This document shows positions 17,957 through 26,700 of a stretch of DNA of 64,000 nucleotides, in pieces; the stretch's first letter is position 1; each line of letters starts with the position of its first letter. The stretch comes from Actinomycetota bacterium (GTDB lineage: Bacteria > Actinomycetota > Geothermincolia > Geothermincolales > RBG-13-55-18), in the NCBI GenBank assembly GCA_030019255.1, contig JASEFK010000012.1:17749-81748 (forward strand). Reading direction: 5' to 3'. The notes below the pieces were generated by a model that saw only the letters and a list, made by a program, of their open reading frames with translations, ran no database searches and was not told where the DNA came from. The position numbers and the translations under genes were made by a program.

Positions 17957-17984
17957 TTGTCACGGCCCATGGGCTGGGTATAAA
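17957..17984 (+). promoter_or_regulatory. Promoter of tRNA-Pro
   Basis: TTGTCA (17957-17962), 16 bp, TATAAA (17979-17984); the predicted start lies about 10 bases before the mature tRNA 5' end. Confidence 0.65.
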
Positions 17985-18000
17985 ATAACAATTGTCAAGC

Positions 18001-18078
18001 CGGGATGTGGCGCAGCTTGGTTAGCGCGCTAGACTGGGGGTCTAGAGGTCGCCGGTTCAAATCCGGCCATCCCGACCA
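18001..18078 (+). tRNA. tRNA-Pro (anticodon GGG)
   Basis: A complete cloverleaf. Acceptor CGGGATG (18001-18007) pairs with CATCCCG (18068-18074), followed by A and an encoded CCA. The D arm carries GGTTAGCGC. The anticodon stem CTAGA/TCTAG encloses CTGGGGG, giving anticodon GGG for proline codons CCC/CCU. The T arm is GCCGG-TTCAAAT-CCGGC. It has its own promoter and terminator. Confidence 0.97.
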
Positions 18079-18085
18079 GAAGAAA

Positions 18086-18105
18086 GGCGGCGTGAGCCGC
18101 CTTTT
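18086..18105 (+). terminator. Rho-independent terminator after tRNA-Pro
   Basis: GGCGGC (18086-18091), loop GTGA, GCCGCC (18096-18101), then TTTT; A residues before the stem can pair with the T tract. It sits 7 bases after the CCA end. Confidence 0.88.
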
Positions 18106-18385
18106 GATTTAGGACCGACCGCTGGTTCAACCGCGTGCCCGATCAGGAAACGTGCACACCACCTTTCGCCGTCCGTGGGTTGGCCGTTTGGTCTCCTTTT
18201 TCGTACGTCACTCCCCCGGATTAAAATACACTTCTGGACGACTCCACCCAGGATGCCCCTGCAGTTGGACTAAGGGGGGAAAGCGCCGGGTCTTTCCGCG
18301 TCGGTCGAAAGGAGGCTCCATGGGGAAAGGTGCGGCAGGGCTTTTCGTATCGGATGACGATATCCCACGAGAAGGGAGGTCCTCG

Positions 18386-18961
18386 ATGATCAGGAGGAAC
18401 ATCGCTAACTTCTTCACCTGTCTGCGCATAGCGCTCATCCCGGTGGTGGTGTGGCTTATCTTCGCCGCCGACCCTCACGCCAGGGACGCGGCTCATGCCT
18501 GGGCCCTCGCCGCCTTCGTCTTCGCCGCCATGACGGATTTCATAGACGGCCAGATAGCGCGCCGCACCAACACCATATCCGAGTTCGGCAAGGTGGTGGA
18601 CCCGCTGGCCGACCGCCTTCTGGTCATCGCCGTGCTGGTGGCCCTCATGTGGCGTTCCTTCATGCCCCTGTGGATGGGGATCGTGATCGTGAGCAGGGAC
18701 GTGCTCATGCTCGTGGGCGCCCCGGTGGTGGGCATCAGGGACCCGCAGGTGAGGGAGAAGCTGGCCGTGCACTGGACGGGCAAGCTGGCCACCGCCCTGC
18801 TCTTTACCGCCATCTGCATCTTCATCTACTGGAACCTCTACCGGCAGGTGAACCCCGTGGGGCTGGCGATATTCTGCGCGGGCATCCTCTTCTCCTACCT
18901 CAGCGGTTTCATCTACCTCCACAGGGGTATAAAATTGTTAGGAGCAAGGCTGGAATCCTGA
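18386..18961 (+). CDS. pgsA: CDP-diacylglycerol-glycerol-3-phosphate 3-phosphatidyltransferase
   Basis: PgsA transfers a phosphatidyl group from CDP-diacylglycerol to glycerol-3-phosphate in the membrane, the committed step to phosphatidylglycerol and cardiolipin. The 191-residue protein has the CDP-alcohol phosphotransferase signature with conserved Asp residues (DFIDGQIARR, then SEFGKVVDPLADRL) and several hydrophobic helices. The start at 18386 follows GGGAGGTCC; the open frame extends upstream to 18152 but that part is low-quality sequence. Other CDP-alcohol transferases cannot be fully excluded. The 307-bp spacer before it (18079-18385) holds the tRNA terminator and no gene. Confidence 0.9.
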   Translation: MIRRNIANFFTCLRIALIPVVVWLIFAADPHARDAAHAWALAAFVFAAMTDFIDGQIARRTNTISEFGKVVDPLADRLLVIAVLVALMWRSFMPLWMGIVIVSRDVLMLVGAPVVGIRDPQVREKLAVHWTGKLATALLFTAICIFIYWNLYRQVNPVGLAIFCAGILFSYLSGFIYLHRGIKLLGARLES

Positions 18962-19042
18962 GACCCGCCCCGCGGTAATGGGGCCGGAAATTTGAAGCGG
19001 AATGCGGGTAGCATCGGCTACGCTTCGCGAGGAGGTGTGAAA

Positions 19043-19726
19043 ATGAGTTCCCATTTCACCCAGGAGAAGGATCTTTCCTCCGCGGTGAGGGTCAGCTGGT
19101 TGGGACATGCCATGTTCTTGCTGGAAGACGGGTCCGGGCACCGCCTGGTCACCGACCCCTACGGGGAGGGGGTGGGTTATGCCCTTCCCCGGGTGGAGGC
19201 GGACATCGTCCTGGTGAGCCACGATCACTTCGACCACGCCAACGTGGACCTGGTGAAGGGCGACCCCGTCGTGGTGCGGGATGCGGGGCGGAGGGAGATA
19301 GACGGCGTGCTCATCGAGGGCTTTCCGACCTTCCACGATCCCAGCGGGGGAAAGGAACGCGGATCCAACATCGTCTTCAGGGTGCAAATACAGGGCCTGA
19401 CCTTCGTCCACCTCGGGGATCTGGGGCATCTCCTGGAGGAGGATCTGGTATCCGAGCTCAAGGGAGCGGACGTGCTCTTCGTCCCCGTGGGAGGTACCTT
19501 CACCGTGGACGACGCCCAGGCGGCGGAGGTGGTGAGGGCCCTCGCCCCGCGCATAGCCGTGCCCATGCATTTCCGCAATTCCGGGTGCAGCTTCCCCATC
19601 CTCACCGAGGAGCCCTTCCTCTCCCGGTTCGAGCGCGTGGAGAAGGTGGGGAAGAAGCCGGTGTATATAGACCCCGGGGAGCTTCCCGAGCCCACCCTGA
19701 TTCTGGTACTCGATTTCCTGGACTGA
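19043..19726 (+). CDS. Metallo-beta-lactamase-fold metal-dependent hydrolase (UlaG/UPF0173-like)
   Basis: The 227-residue protein has the metal-binding motif SHDHFDHAN (HxHxDH) near residues 60-65 and later His/Asp ligands in FVHLGDLGH and VPMHFRN. This places it in the UlaG/UPF0173 branch of the MBL superfamily, whose known members hydrolyse cyclic or lactone phosphoesters; the substrate here is unknown. The start at 19043 follows GAGGAGGTGTG. Its last codons (LILVLDFLD) are echoed by an imperfect direct repeat 74 bases downstream. Confidence 0.88.
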   Translation: MSSHFTQEKDLSSAVRVSWLGHAMFLLEDGSGHRLVTDPYGEGVGYALPRVEADIVLVSHDHFDHANVDLVKGDPVVVRDAGRREIDGVLIEGFPTFHDPSGGKERGSNIVFRVQIQGLTFVHLGDLGHLLEEDLVSELKGADVLFVPVGGTFTVDDAQAAEVVRALAPRIAVPMHFRNSGCSFPILTEEPFLSRFERVEKVGKKPVYIDPGELPEPTLILVLDFLD

Positions 19727-19795
19727 AGCAGGCTGGAGAGGAGCGCCGTCATTCACACGTCGGCGGCGGACTGATTCCGGTACTCGATTACTGGG
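19697..19795. repeat. Imperfect direct repeat of the hydrolase gene 3' end
   Basis: CTGATTCTGGTACTCGATT.. (19697-19721, inside the gene) recurs as CTGATTCCGGTACTCGATT.. at 19771-19795 in the spacer, about 21 of 25 bases identical. The remainder of the 643-bp spacer 19727-20369 holds no gene that I can support; a lone TATAAT lies at 20163-20168. Confidence 0.65.
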
Positions 19796-20369
19796 GCGGA
19801 TACAGGCCACGGTGGAACGTGTAAGGGATCCCGGAGTATCTTTTATCCCACCGCCCTCTCGATTTCCGTCACTGCCACCCCCGAGTCCTTTTCACCTCTT
19901 TTTCGCCGCCGGACCTCCCGCACTCCTACCGCCTTCCGTAAGCCCGGTACGCATATGACGACGAGGAGCAGGGGAGGCGGCCGGGACTTCTCTCCAGTGC
20001 ATGGCCGGTTTTTCCCTCATCTGAGGATCAAGATGCCCACCACCGGGGTACCCACGAGCATGGTTACGCCCCTGCTCAGAGAGGCGGTTGCAAGCACGAC
20101 GAGTACGGTCCGCCCATGTCGTTCGGGCGCGCTTCCGGGAAAAAGAGAGGAAGGCTTTCGGTTATAATAAGGTTAAGCCGGTCGGAAACGGACTTCATCA
20201 CAGTCTCATCTCCTTTCCGGCCGCTGTAAAAGAACATTAAGGCGCCTTGAGGCCGGCGCGGGAAAGAAACACGTATTGAGGATCATGGCCTTCCTGGGCT
20301 TCCCGACCGGCGTTCTCGAAGTTACTTACGCAGCTCCGCCAAGCTCGTACAAGGGAGTGCAGGAGGTGG

Positions 20370-22871
20370 ATGTTGAAGGCGGTTATCATGGCCGGAGGGC
20401 AGGGAACCAGGCTGCGTCCCTTGACCAGCAACCAGCCCAAGCCCATGCTCCCGGTGGTCAACAAACCCATGATGGAGCATATCATCGAATTGCTCAAGAA
20501 ATGCGGGTTCCGGGAGATGGTGGTCACCCTGCAGTTCCTGCCCACGCTGATCACCAATTACTTCGGGGACGGGGCGGATTGGGGAGTGAACCTGGATTAC
20601 ACCACCGAGTTTGTTCCCCTGGGCACGGCAGGAAGCGTGAAGAACAGCTCCTCCCTTTTGGACGATACCTTTCTGGTGATCAGCGGTGACGCCTTGACGG
20701 ACATTGACCTCAACCGGGTGGTGGAGTTCCATCGCAGTCGGAAGGCCATGGTGACCATCACCCTCATCCGGGTGGAAAATCCACTGGAATTCGGGATCGT
20801 AGTCACCGACGCAGAGGGGCGTATAGAGCGCTTCCTGGAAAAGCCCAACTGGGGGCAGGTATTCAGCGATACCATCAACACCGGTATCTACGTCCTGGAG
20901 CCGGAGGTCCTCGATTTCATCCCCGAGGGCCAGCCTTACGACTTCTCCAAGGATCTCTTCCCCCGCCTCCTCGAGGAGGGTTATCCCCTCTACGGGTACG
21001 TAGCCGACGGGTACTGGTGCGATATCGGCAACTTCGAGCAGTATGTCGCCGCCCACCGGGACGTCCTGGACGGAAAGGTCAAGGTGGACATCCCCGGCTT
21101 CCGCATGGCGGAGAACGTCTGGGTGGGCGAGGGGGTGGACATCGAGCCGGGGGCGGAGATAAAGGGCCCCTCGGTCTTGGGGGACCACTGCAAGGTGGAA
21201 TCCGGGACCAAGATCCGGGAATATACCGTGCTGGGACACAACGTGGTGGTCAAGAAGGACTCCTTCCTCCACCGGGCCATCATCTACGAGAACTCCTACA
21301 TAGGCAACGGGAGCCACCTGCGGGGTTGCGTGGTGGGCAAGAACTGTGACCTCAAGGCCAACGTCCGGCTGGAGGAGGGGGTGGTGGTGGGGGACGAGTG
21401 CCTCATCGGGGAGAGCGTCCTGGTCAAGCACGACGTGAAGATATACCCCTTCAAGACGGTGGAGACGGGAGCCACGGTCAACACCAGCATCGTCTGGGAA
21501 TCCCGGGGCCTGCGCACCCTCTTCGGCAAGAGGGCCGTGTCCGGGATCGTCAACGTTGACGTGACCCCGGAACTGGCCCTCCGGCTGGCCATGGCCTACG
21601 GGTCCACCCTTCCCGTGGGCTCCACCGTGGTCACCTCCCGGGACGCCTCGCGGGCCGCCAGGACCATTAAGAGGGCCATGATAAGCGGCCTCAACGCGGC
21701 GGGGGTCAACGTCGCCGACCTGGAAATATCTCCCGCTCCGGTGAACCGCTACGCCATCCGGGCGGAGCGGGCCGAGGGGGGCGTGGACGTGCGCATCTCA
21801 GCCTTCGACCCCCAGTCCATCGAGATTCGTTTCTTCGACGAGGAAGGCATAGACATACCGGAATCCAAGCAGCGGGACATAGAGAAGGTCTTCAGCCAGG
21901 CCAGCTTCCGGCGCGCCTTCATGGACGAGATCGGGGCCATCGTCTTCCCGCCCCGCGTCCTGGAAATGTACACCAAGTCCCTCCTGGACCGCCTGGACCT
22001 CGAGCGCCTGCGGGAGAGGCGCTTCCGCGTGGTAGTGGACTACGCTTTCTCCAGCGCCAGCATGATCCTTCCCTCCATCCTGGGGAAGATGGGCTGCGAC
22101 GTCCTGAGCCTGAACAACTTCACCGACGAGAAGAGGGTGACCCTCTCCCAGGAGGAACTCAACGCCTCCCTGCGCAACCTGTCCCGGCTGGTGAAATCCT
22201 CGGAAGCCGAGCTGGGGGTCCTCCTGGACAACGCCGCGGAGAGGCTCTACCTCCTCGACGAGACGGGCCGCCAGATCCATCCCCAGGTGGCCCTCCTCCT
22301 CTTCGTCGAGCTCCTGGGCGAAGCGGGGATGAGGGGCAGCATCGTGGTGCCAGTAAGCGTGACCTCCCAGGTGGAAAGGGTAGCCTCCCGCTACGGCAAC
22401 CGGGTGGTGCGCACCAAGGTCAGCAGGAGTGACCTCATGAAGGCTTCCCTGGAGGACGGGGTGGTCTTCGGCGGAGCCGGCAGCGGGGGGTTCATCTTCC
22501 CCTCCTTCATACCCACCTATGATGCCATGGCCAGCACGGCCATGCTCCTCGAGGCCCTGAGCCGCGTGGAGGGACCCCTTTCCCGTCACGTGAACGGCCT
22601 GCCTCCCATCCACATGCTGTCCACGGAATACCTGGCCTCCTGGGAGCAGAAGGGCACCATCATGAGGAGGCTGGTGGAGGAGTACGCACAGGAGAGAGTG
22701 GACCTGGTGGATGGGGTCAAGGTCTACATGGACGGTTCCTCCTGGGTCCTGGTGCTGCCCGACCCGGACGAACCCACCCTCCACATCATCAGCGAGGCGG
22801 AGAGCGACTCCGAGGCCGCGCGCCTTATCGCCGAGATGACTAGGAAAATAAACGCCCTGGTGGGTACCTGA
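20370..22871 (+). CDS. Sugar-1-phosphate nucleotidyltransferase fused to a degenerate phosphomannomutase domain
   Basis: The 833-residue protein has three parts. Residues about 1-235 are an intact nucleotidyltransferase with MAGGQGTRLRPLT, KPMLPVVNKP and ISGDALTDID. Residues about 250-370 form left-handed beta-helix hexapeptide repeats. Residues about 380-820 follow the phosphomannomutase fold but lack its catalytic signatures: ISAFDPQSI replaces the phospho-serine loop TASHNP, LLDNAAERL replaces the metal loop DGDADR, FGGAGSGG replaces GGExSGH, and PDPDEPTLHI replaces the phosphate-binding SGTEP. The likely reaction is NDP-sugar synthesis, probably GDP-mannose or a similar sugar, with a non-catalytic mutase-like tail. 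AGGAGG precedes ATG 20370; a TTG next to it is also possible. Confidence 0.85.
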   Translation: MLKAVIMAGGQGTRLRPLTSNQPKPMLPVVNKPMMEHIIELLKKCGFREMVVTLQFLPTLITNYFGDGADWGVNLDYTTEFVPLGTAGSVKNSSSLLDDTFLVISGDALTDIDLNRVVEFHRSRKAMVTITLIRVENPLEFGIVVTDAEGRIERFLEKPNWGQVFSDTINTGIYVLEPEVLDFIPEGQPYDFSKDLFPRLLEEGYPLYGYVADGYWCDIGNFEQYVAAHRDVLDGKVKVDIPGFRMAENVWVGEGVDIEPGAEIKGPSVLGDHCKVESGTKIREYTVLGHNVVVKKDSFLHRAIIYENSYIGNGSHLRGCVVGKNCDLKANVRLEEGVVVGDECLIGESVLVKHDVKIYPFKTVETGATVNTSIVWESRGLRTLFGKRAVSGIVNVDVTPELALRLAMAYGSTLPVGSTVVTSRDASRAARTIKRAMISGLNAAGVNVADLEISPAPVNRYAIRAERAEGGVDVRISAFDPQSIEIRFFDEEGIDIPESKQRDIEKVFSQASFRRAFMDEIGAIVFPPRVLEMYTKSLLDRLDLERLRERRFRVVVDYAFSSASMILPSILGKMGCDVLSLNNFTDEKRVTLSQEELNASLRNLSRLVKSSEAELGVLLDNAAERLYLLDETGRQIHPQVALLLFVELLGEAGMRGSIVVPVSVTSQVERVASRYGNRVVRTKVSRSDLMKASLEDGVVFGGAGSGGFIFPSFIPTYDAMASTAMLLEALSRVEGPLSRHVNGLPPIHMLSTEYLASWEQKGTIMRRLVEEYAQERVDLVDGVKVYMDGSSWVLVLPDPDEPTLHIISEAESDSEAARLIAEMTRKINALVGT

Positions 22872-23373
22872 AGCCTCGCGGGAGAAAAACCGGGCTCCAG
22901 GGGTCCTTAAAAACCGGTTTAGGTCTGACTACCCTCCGTGCGTTATAGGGGACCCCGTTGCCCGTGGTATCCGCGATGCAGGGCGGCGCGGAAAAACGGC
23001 CTTAGCTCCACAGGAGGTGCAGCCGGTGCTTGCACCGTAAGCGGGGCGTCTTCATTGGGGGTAAAAATATGGCAGATCTGATAGTGGAAATCCCATGAAG
23101 GATATGCCTCGCCCGGCACCGTTAACCCGGAAAGGTGGCATCAATGATGCGGTCCTTCTGGGCAAGGCGGGGAATTGAATAAAACAGGTTCCCAAGGTAG
23201 TCAAGGTAGCGCGTCCCGCCCGGCGCACCTTAACCATGTGCTCGTAAAGCGGGTATTATAGATGGAAAGTACACGGCGCGGAGGTAGAGCCAGGAACGGA
23301 TGGGTAACCGCGGGGAGGCGGAGGGCTTCCCGCGCGGCGGGGAGCGGTAGGATTCGCTGGGAGGTGTGAGAGC
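22872..23373. other. 502-bp spacer without a gene
   Basis: No coding region is supported. GGGGTCC (22900-22906) and GGACCCC (22950-22956) form a perfect 7-bp inverted repeat around an ACCGGT palindrome, and GGTGCA...TGCACC forms a second hairpin near 23016-23036. Neither has a T tract. A TATTAT -10 at 23254-23259 with TTAACC 18 bp upstream may be the promoter of the NAD salvage genes. Confidence 0.5.
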
Positions 23374-23907
23374 ATGGCCTTTACCTTTGACGCAGACGGT
23401 GCCCTGCTGGTCATCGATATGCTCAACGATTTCATACATGAGAAGGGGGCCCTGGTGGTGCCCGGAGCCTCCCGCATCGTGTCCAGGATCTCCGACCTGG
23501 TGCGTGACGCCCGGCAGCAGGGCATCCCGGTCATCTACGTGGCCGACCGGCACCGTCCGGACGACCGGGAATTCCAGCACTGGCCTCCCCATGCCATTGC
23601 CGGCACCTGGGGAGGGGAGGTGGTGGAGGAGCTCGCCCCCGGGGAGAAGGACTACCTGATACCCAAGAGGCGGTACAGCGCTTTCTTCGGTACCGACCTG
23701 GATACCTATCTCCGCGAGATGGGGGTGGGAAAGCTTTACCTCACCGGGGTGCTCACCAACATATGCGTGTACGCCACCGCCCTGGACGCCGCCATGCGCA
23801 ACTACCGGGTGGCGGTCTTCAGGGACGGCGTGGCTTCCTTGAGCGAGGAGACCGACGCCTTCATCTTCAAGCAGCTGGAGGAGGTGCTCCAGGCCGAGTT
23901 GATCTGA
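23374..23907 (+). CDS. pncA: Nicotinamidase (isochorismatase-family hydrolase)
   Basis: The 177-residue cysteine hydrolase deamidates nicotinamide to nicotinate in the Preiss-Handler NAD salvage route. The catalytic triad is visible as Asp in LLVIDMLNDF, Lys in IPKRRYSAF and Cys in GVLTNICVYATA. The metal-ligand pattern of nicotinamidases (D..H, then WPPHAIAGT) separates it from plain isochorismatases. It ends 4 bases before the nicotinate phosphoribosyltransferase gene, which takes its product. GGGAGGTGTG precedes the ATG. Confidence 0.88.
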   Translation: MAFTFDADGALLVIDMLNDFIHEKGALVVPGASRIVSRISDLVRDARQQGIPVIYVADRHRPDDREFQHWPPHAIAGTWGGEVVEELAPGEKDYLIPKRRYSAFFGTDLDTYLREMGVGKLYLTGVLTNICVYATALDAAMRNYRVAVFRDGVASLSEETDAFIFKQLEEVLQAELI

Positions 23908-23911
23908 GGAG

Positions 23912-25090
23912 GTGGGGAAGATTTTTCACGTCGCATCCAGTGAGGACATCCTGGGGGGCAGGGTAACCGACGTCTATTTCACCAACGTGGTCAAGGCCCT
24001 CCGGTACCTCGACCTCAACCCCCGCGTGGCGGCGGAGGTGCGGGCCGGAAGTCTGCCCGAGGACTGGGAATGGGCTGTCTTCGCCGGACTCGAGGAATCC
24101 CTGCGCCTTCTCGAGGGTCGCCCCGTGGACGTTTACGCCATGCGCGAGGGGACCCTCTTCCAGCCGGAGGAGACGGTCCTCATCGTGGAGGGAAGGTACC
24201 AGGATTTCGCCGTGCTGGAGACGGCCCTCCTGGGCTTCCTTTGCCAAGCCTCGGGAGTGGCCACCAAGGCCGCCCGCTGCCGGCTGGCAGCCGGCGAACG
24301 CATGGTGATAAGCTTCGGTGCCCGCCGCATGCATCCCGCCATCACCCCCATGATTGAGAGGAACGCCTTCATAGGGGGATGTGACGGGGTGGCCGTGGTG
24401 GCCAGCGCGGAGCTCATCGGCGAGAAGCCCCTGGGCACCATGTCCCACTCCCTGCTACTGTGCGTGGGGGACGAGGCGCGCGCCTTCCAAGCCTTCGACG
24501 CCACCGCCGACGCCTACATTCGCCGCGTGGCCCTCGTGGATACCTACCAGGACGAGAAGTTCGGCGCCCTCACCGCCGCGGAGGCCCTGGGCGAACGGCT
24601 CTTCGCCGTGCGCCTGGACACGCCGAGTTCGCGTCGGGGCGATTTCCTCAAGATCATCCGCGAGGTACGCTGGGAGCTCGACCTGCGGGGCTACGAGAAG
24701 GTGAAGATATTCCTGAGCGGGGGACTGGACGAGTACGACATACTCCGTTACAACCCCTACGCCGACGCCTACGGCGTGGGGACCTCCATCTCCAACGCCC
24801 CGGTGGTGGACTACTCCCTGGATATCGTGGAGGTGGACGGGAAACCCCGGGCCAAGCGGGGGAAGATGTCGGGAAAGAAGCAGGTATTCAGGTGCCCTTC
24901 CTGCCGGGAGAGCCGCCTGACCCCCTGGGAAGCGGAGCCTCCGGACTGCCGGTGCGGGGAGCGGATGGAACCGGCGCTGCGCCGCTTCCTGGAGGGCGGG
25001 AAACTGGTGGAGGAGCTGCCCGCTCCACAGGTGATACGGAATTACGTGCTGGAACAGCTCTCCGGGCGGGAGTTGAAGGCGCCCTCCTGA
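23912..25090 (+). CDS. pncB: Nicotinate phosphoribosyltransferase with C-terminal zinc ribbon
   Basis: NAPRTase makes nicotinate mononucleotide from nicotinate and PRPP with ATP. The 392-residue protein starts with GTG at 23912 after GAGGAG, overlapping the end-of-pncA context. It has VTDVYF near the N-terminus, the TIM-barrel core with FGARRMHPAI and ATKAARCR segments, and FLSGGLDEYDI near the phosphate site. Residues about 325-350 carry CPSC...CRCG, a zinc ribbon seen in the short archaeal/thermophile type of this enzyme. With pncA it forms a two-gene salvage operon. Confidence 0.9.
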   Translation: MGKIFHVASSEDILGGRVTDVYFTNVVKALRYLDLNPRVAAEVRAGSLPEDWEWAVFAGLEESLRLLEGRPVDVYAMREGTLFQPEETVLIVEGRYQDFAVLETALLGFLCQASGVATKAARCRLAAGERMVISFGARRMHPAITPMIERNAFIGGCDGVAVVASAELIGEKPLGTMSHSLLLCVGDEARAFQAFDATADAYIRRVALVDTYQDEKFGALTAAEALGERLFAVRLDTPSSRRGDFLKIIREVRWELDLRGYEKVKIFLSGGLDEYDILRYNPYADAYGVGTSISNAPVVDYSLDIVEVDGKPRAKRGKMSGKKQVFRCPSCRESRLTPWEAEPPDCRCGERMEPALRRFLEGGKLVEELPAPQVIRNYVLEQLSGRELKAPS

Positions 25091-25140
25091 GACGACGCGG
25101 CATGTAACACCCCACGCCTCATTCGCGGCGCTCAAGGGGT

Positions 25141-26064
25141 ATGTTCCCTCAACATTTGCTTACCATACGGAAGGGCGAGGAATTGGAGACCTGGAGATTC
25201 ATACCCCGTCAAGCTGACGACGGCGCCTCCCACATGGCTCTGGACCAGGCCCTGCTGGAGTGCGCCACGGGGCCTTCATTCCCGCCCACCCTGCGCTTCC
25301 AGCGGTGGGTACCGCCGGCCCTTTCATTAGGGCGATTCCAGAAACTGGAAGATGTGGACCTGGAGGCCTGCGAGGCCTCCGGCGTGGAGGTGGTTAGGCG
25401 TCCCACCGGTGGAAGGAGCATACTCCACCTGGACGATTTCACCTACAGCCTGGTCCTCCCCTCGCGCATGCCTCTGCCCTCCGGAGTAGTGGAGACCTAT
25501 TCCCTTATCTGCAGGGGTATCGTGGCCGCCCTGCGCCTCCTGGGCCTGGAGCCCGTCATACGGGTAGGGGGAGGAACGCGTTACGCGCGTTCCGGAGCGG
25601 CCTGTTTCGCCGCTTCCACCCAGGCCGATCTCAGGTGCGGGGACAGGAAGATATGCGGAAGCGCCCAGCTGAGGAGGGGCGGAGCGGTGCTGCAGCACGG
25701 TTCGATTCTGTTGAAAGACCGCTCGGAACTGCATTTCGGCCTCCTCCGCTTCGAGGGCGAGGAGGAGAGGTTATCCTCCCTCCGGGATTACCGGCGGAAC
25801 TGCGCCTCCCTCGAGGAGCTGGGCGTGAACGCATCCTGGGAGGAAGTGGCGGAATGCTTCCGCCGGGGTTTCGAGGAGAGCTTCGCCGTTCGCCTGCGGG
25901 AAGGGGGACTCGAGGCAGGGGAGGAACAACGCTGGCGCTCACTGATACCCTCCTACCGCTCCGGGGAATGGCTGCGAAACCCCCGCCGCCTGGAACTTCC
26001 ATCCTCCCTCCAGACCGGAAGAAGGGGAACTTCCAGCGGACTACCAGGGGTTTACATTTTCTAG
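25141..26064 (+). CDS. Lipoate/octanoate-protein ligase family protein
   Basis: A biotin/lipoyl attachment (BPL_LplA_LipB) domain protein of up to 307 residues. It shows GASHMALDQALLE near the start, RRPTGGRSILH (the RRxxGGGxVxH-type motif of lipoate ligases, here with GGR), and ADLRCGDRKICGSAQLRRGGAVLQHGS with the conserved lysine in the RKICGSAQ segment. It lacks the separate C-terminal accessory domain of E. coli LplA, so it may be a LipM/LplJ-like transferase acting on GcvH or E2 domains, none of which is in the window. The start is uncertain: ATG 25141, or TTG 25183 preceded by GAGGAA, which fits homologues better. Confidence 0.8.
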   Translation: MFPQHLLTIRKGEELETWRFIPRQADDGASHMALDQALLECATGPSFPPTLRFQRWVPPALSLGRFQKLEDVDLEACEASGVEVVRRPTGGRSILHLDDFTYSLVLPSRMPLPSGVVETYSLICRGIVAALRLLGLEPVIRVGGGTRYARSGAACFAASTQADLRCGDRKICGSAQLRRGGAVLQHGSILLKDRSELHFGLLRFEGEEERLSSLRDYRRNCASLEELGVNASWEEVAECFRRGFEESFAVRLREGGLEAGEEQRWRSLIPSYRSGEWLRNPRRLELPSSLQTGRRGTSSGLPGVYIF

Positions 26065-26094
26065 ACGTCCGTCGACCGCTGGACAGGCGGGTTT

Positions 26095-26123
26095 TTGGAA
26101 GTCCCGCCGGTTTCTGTTAAAAT
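26095..26123 (+). promoter_or_regulatory. Promoter of the RsiG-like gene
   Basis: TTGGAA (26095-26100), 17 bp, TAAAAT (26118-26123), about 33 bases before the start codon. Confidence 0.65.
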
Positions 26124-26156
26124 ATGAGCTTAGGGTAGCCGGAAGGAGGGCTGTGG

Positions 26157-26465
26157 ATGGAAGAGGAAAAACGGGATTCCGGGACGGTTCCCATACACGA
26201 GACATACATCGACTACAGCTCGAAGAGCGACGAGGAACTGCGCAAGATCCTGGAGGAGCTCCTCAGGGAAGAGAAGAGGATATCCTACCAGAGAAGGATT
26301 CTGCACGGGAAGATCGACCTGCTCCGTGCCGAGCTGGTCAGGCGCAGGAAGGAAGGGCTGAGAAGGGGCCGCATCCTCTTCAACGACGATGACATCCGGA
26401 GGCTCAGCGAGATACTGGCCGGAGAGGCCCTAGGTGTGAGCCGCAACGACCCCACCCTCGATTGA
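26157..26465 (+). CDS. rsiG: RsiG-like c-di-GMP-binding anti-sigma factor, single-motif form
   Basis: The 102-residue helical protein contains E39-xxx-S43-xx-R46-xxx-H50-xxx-D54. This matches the E(X)3S(X)2R(X)3Q(X)3D c-di-GMP-binding motif of actinobacterial RsiG, with His in place of Gln. Streptomyces RsiG has two such motifs in one chain and, when bound to c-di-GMP, sequesters the sporulation sigma factor WhiG; Rubrobacter has a one-motif RsiG that binds as a homodimer. One motif here predicts the homodimeric form. The rest is a charged coiled coil, with a C-terminal segment ILFNDDDIRRLSEIL. AAGGAGG precedes the ATG and a consensus-like promoter lies upstream. No WhiG gene is in the window. 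Function is inferred from the motif. Confidence 0.8.
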   Translation: MEEEKRDSGTVPIHETYIDYSSKSDEELRKILEELLREEKRISYQRRILHGKIDLLRAELVRRRKEGLRRGRILFNDDDIRRLSEILAGEALGVSRNDPTLD

Positions 26466-26700
26466 TTCCTTTAATAAACTTTCCCCGTCAGTCCGGTCGG
26501 CGGTCATCAGCATGTCCAAGGGCATCCTTCCGGCACCCCATGCGAGGGGAGTTCACCCTGGAAAACCTTAACCATAAAGTTTTTCTTTAAAAATCCGGCG
26601 GGAAATATTATCATTAAAAACGGATAGGACCCTTGAACTGCGACCTTCCGGGAGTGCGGGGGAGAGGCCCTGAGGCGAGAGGAGCGAAGGGGAGGAGGTA

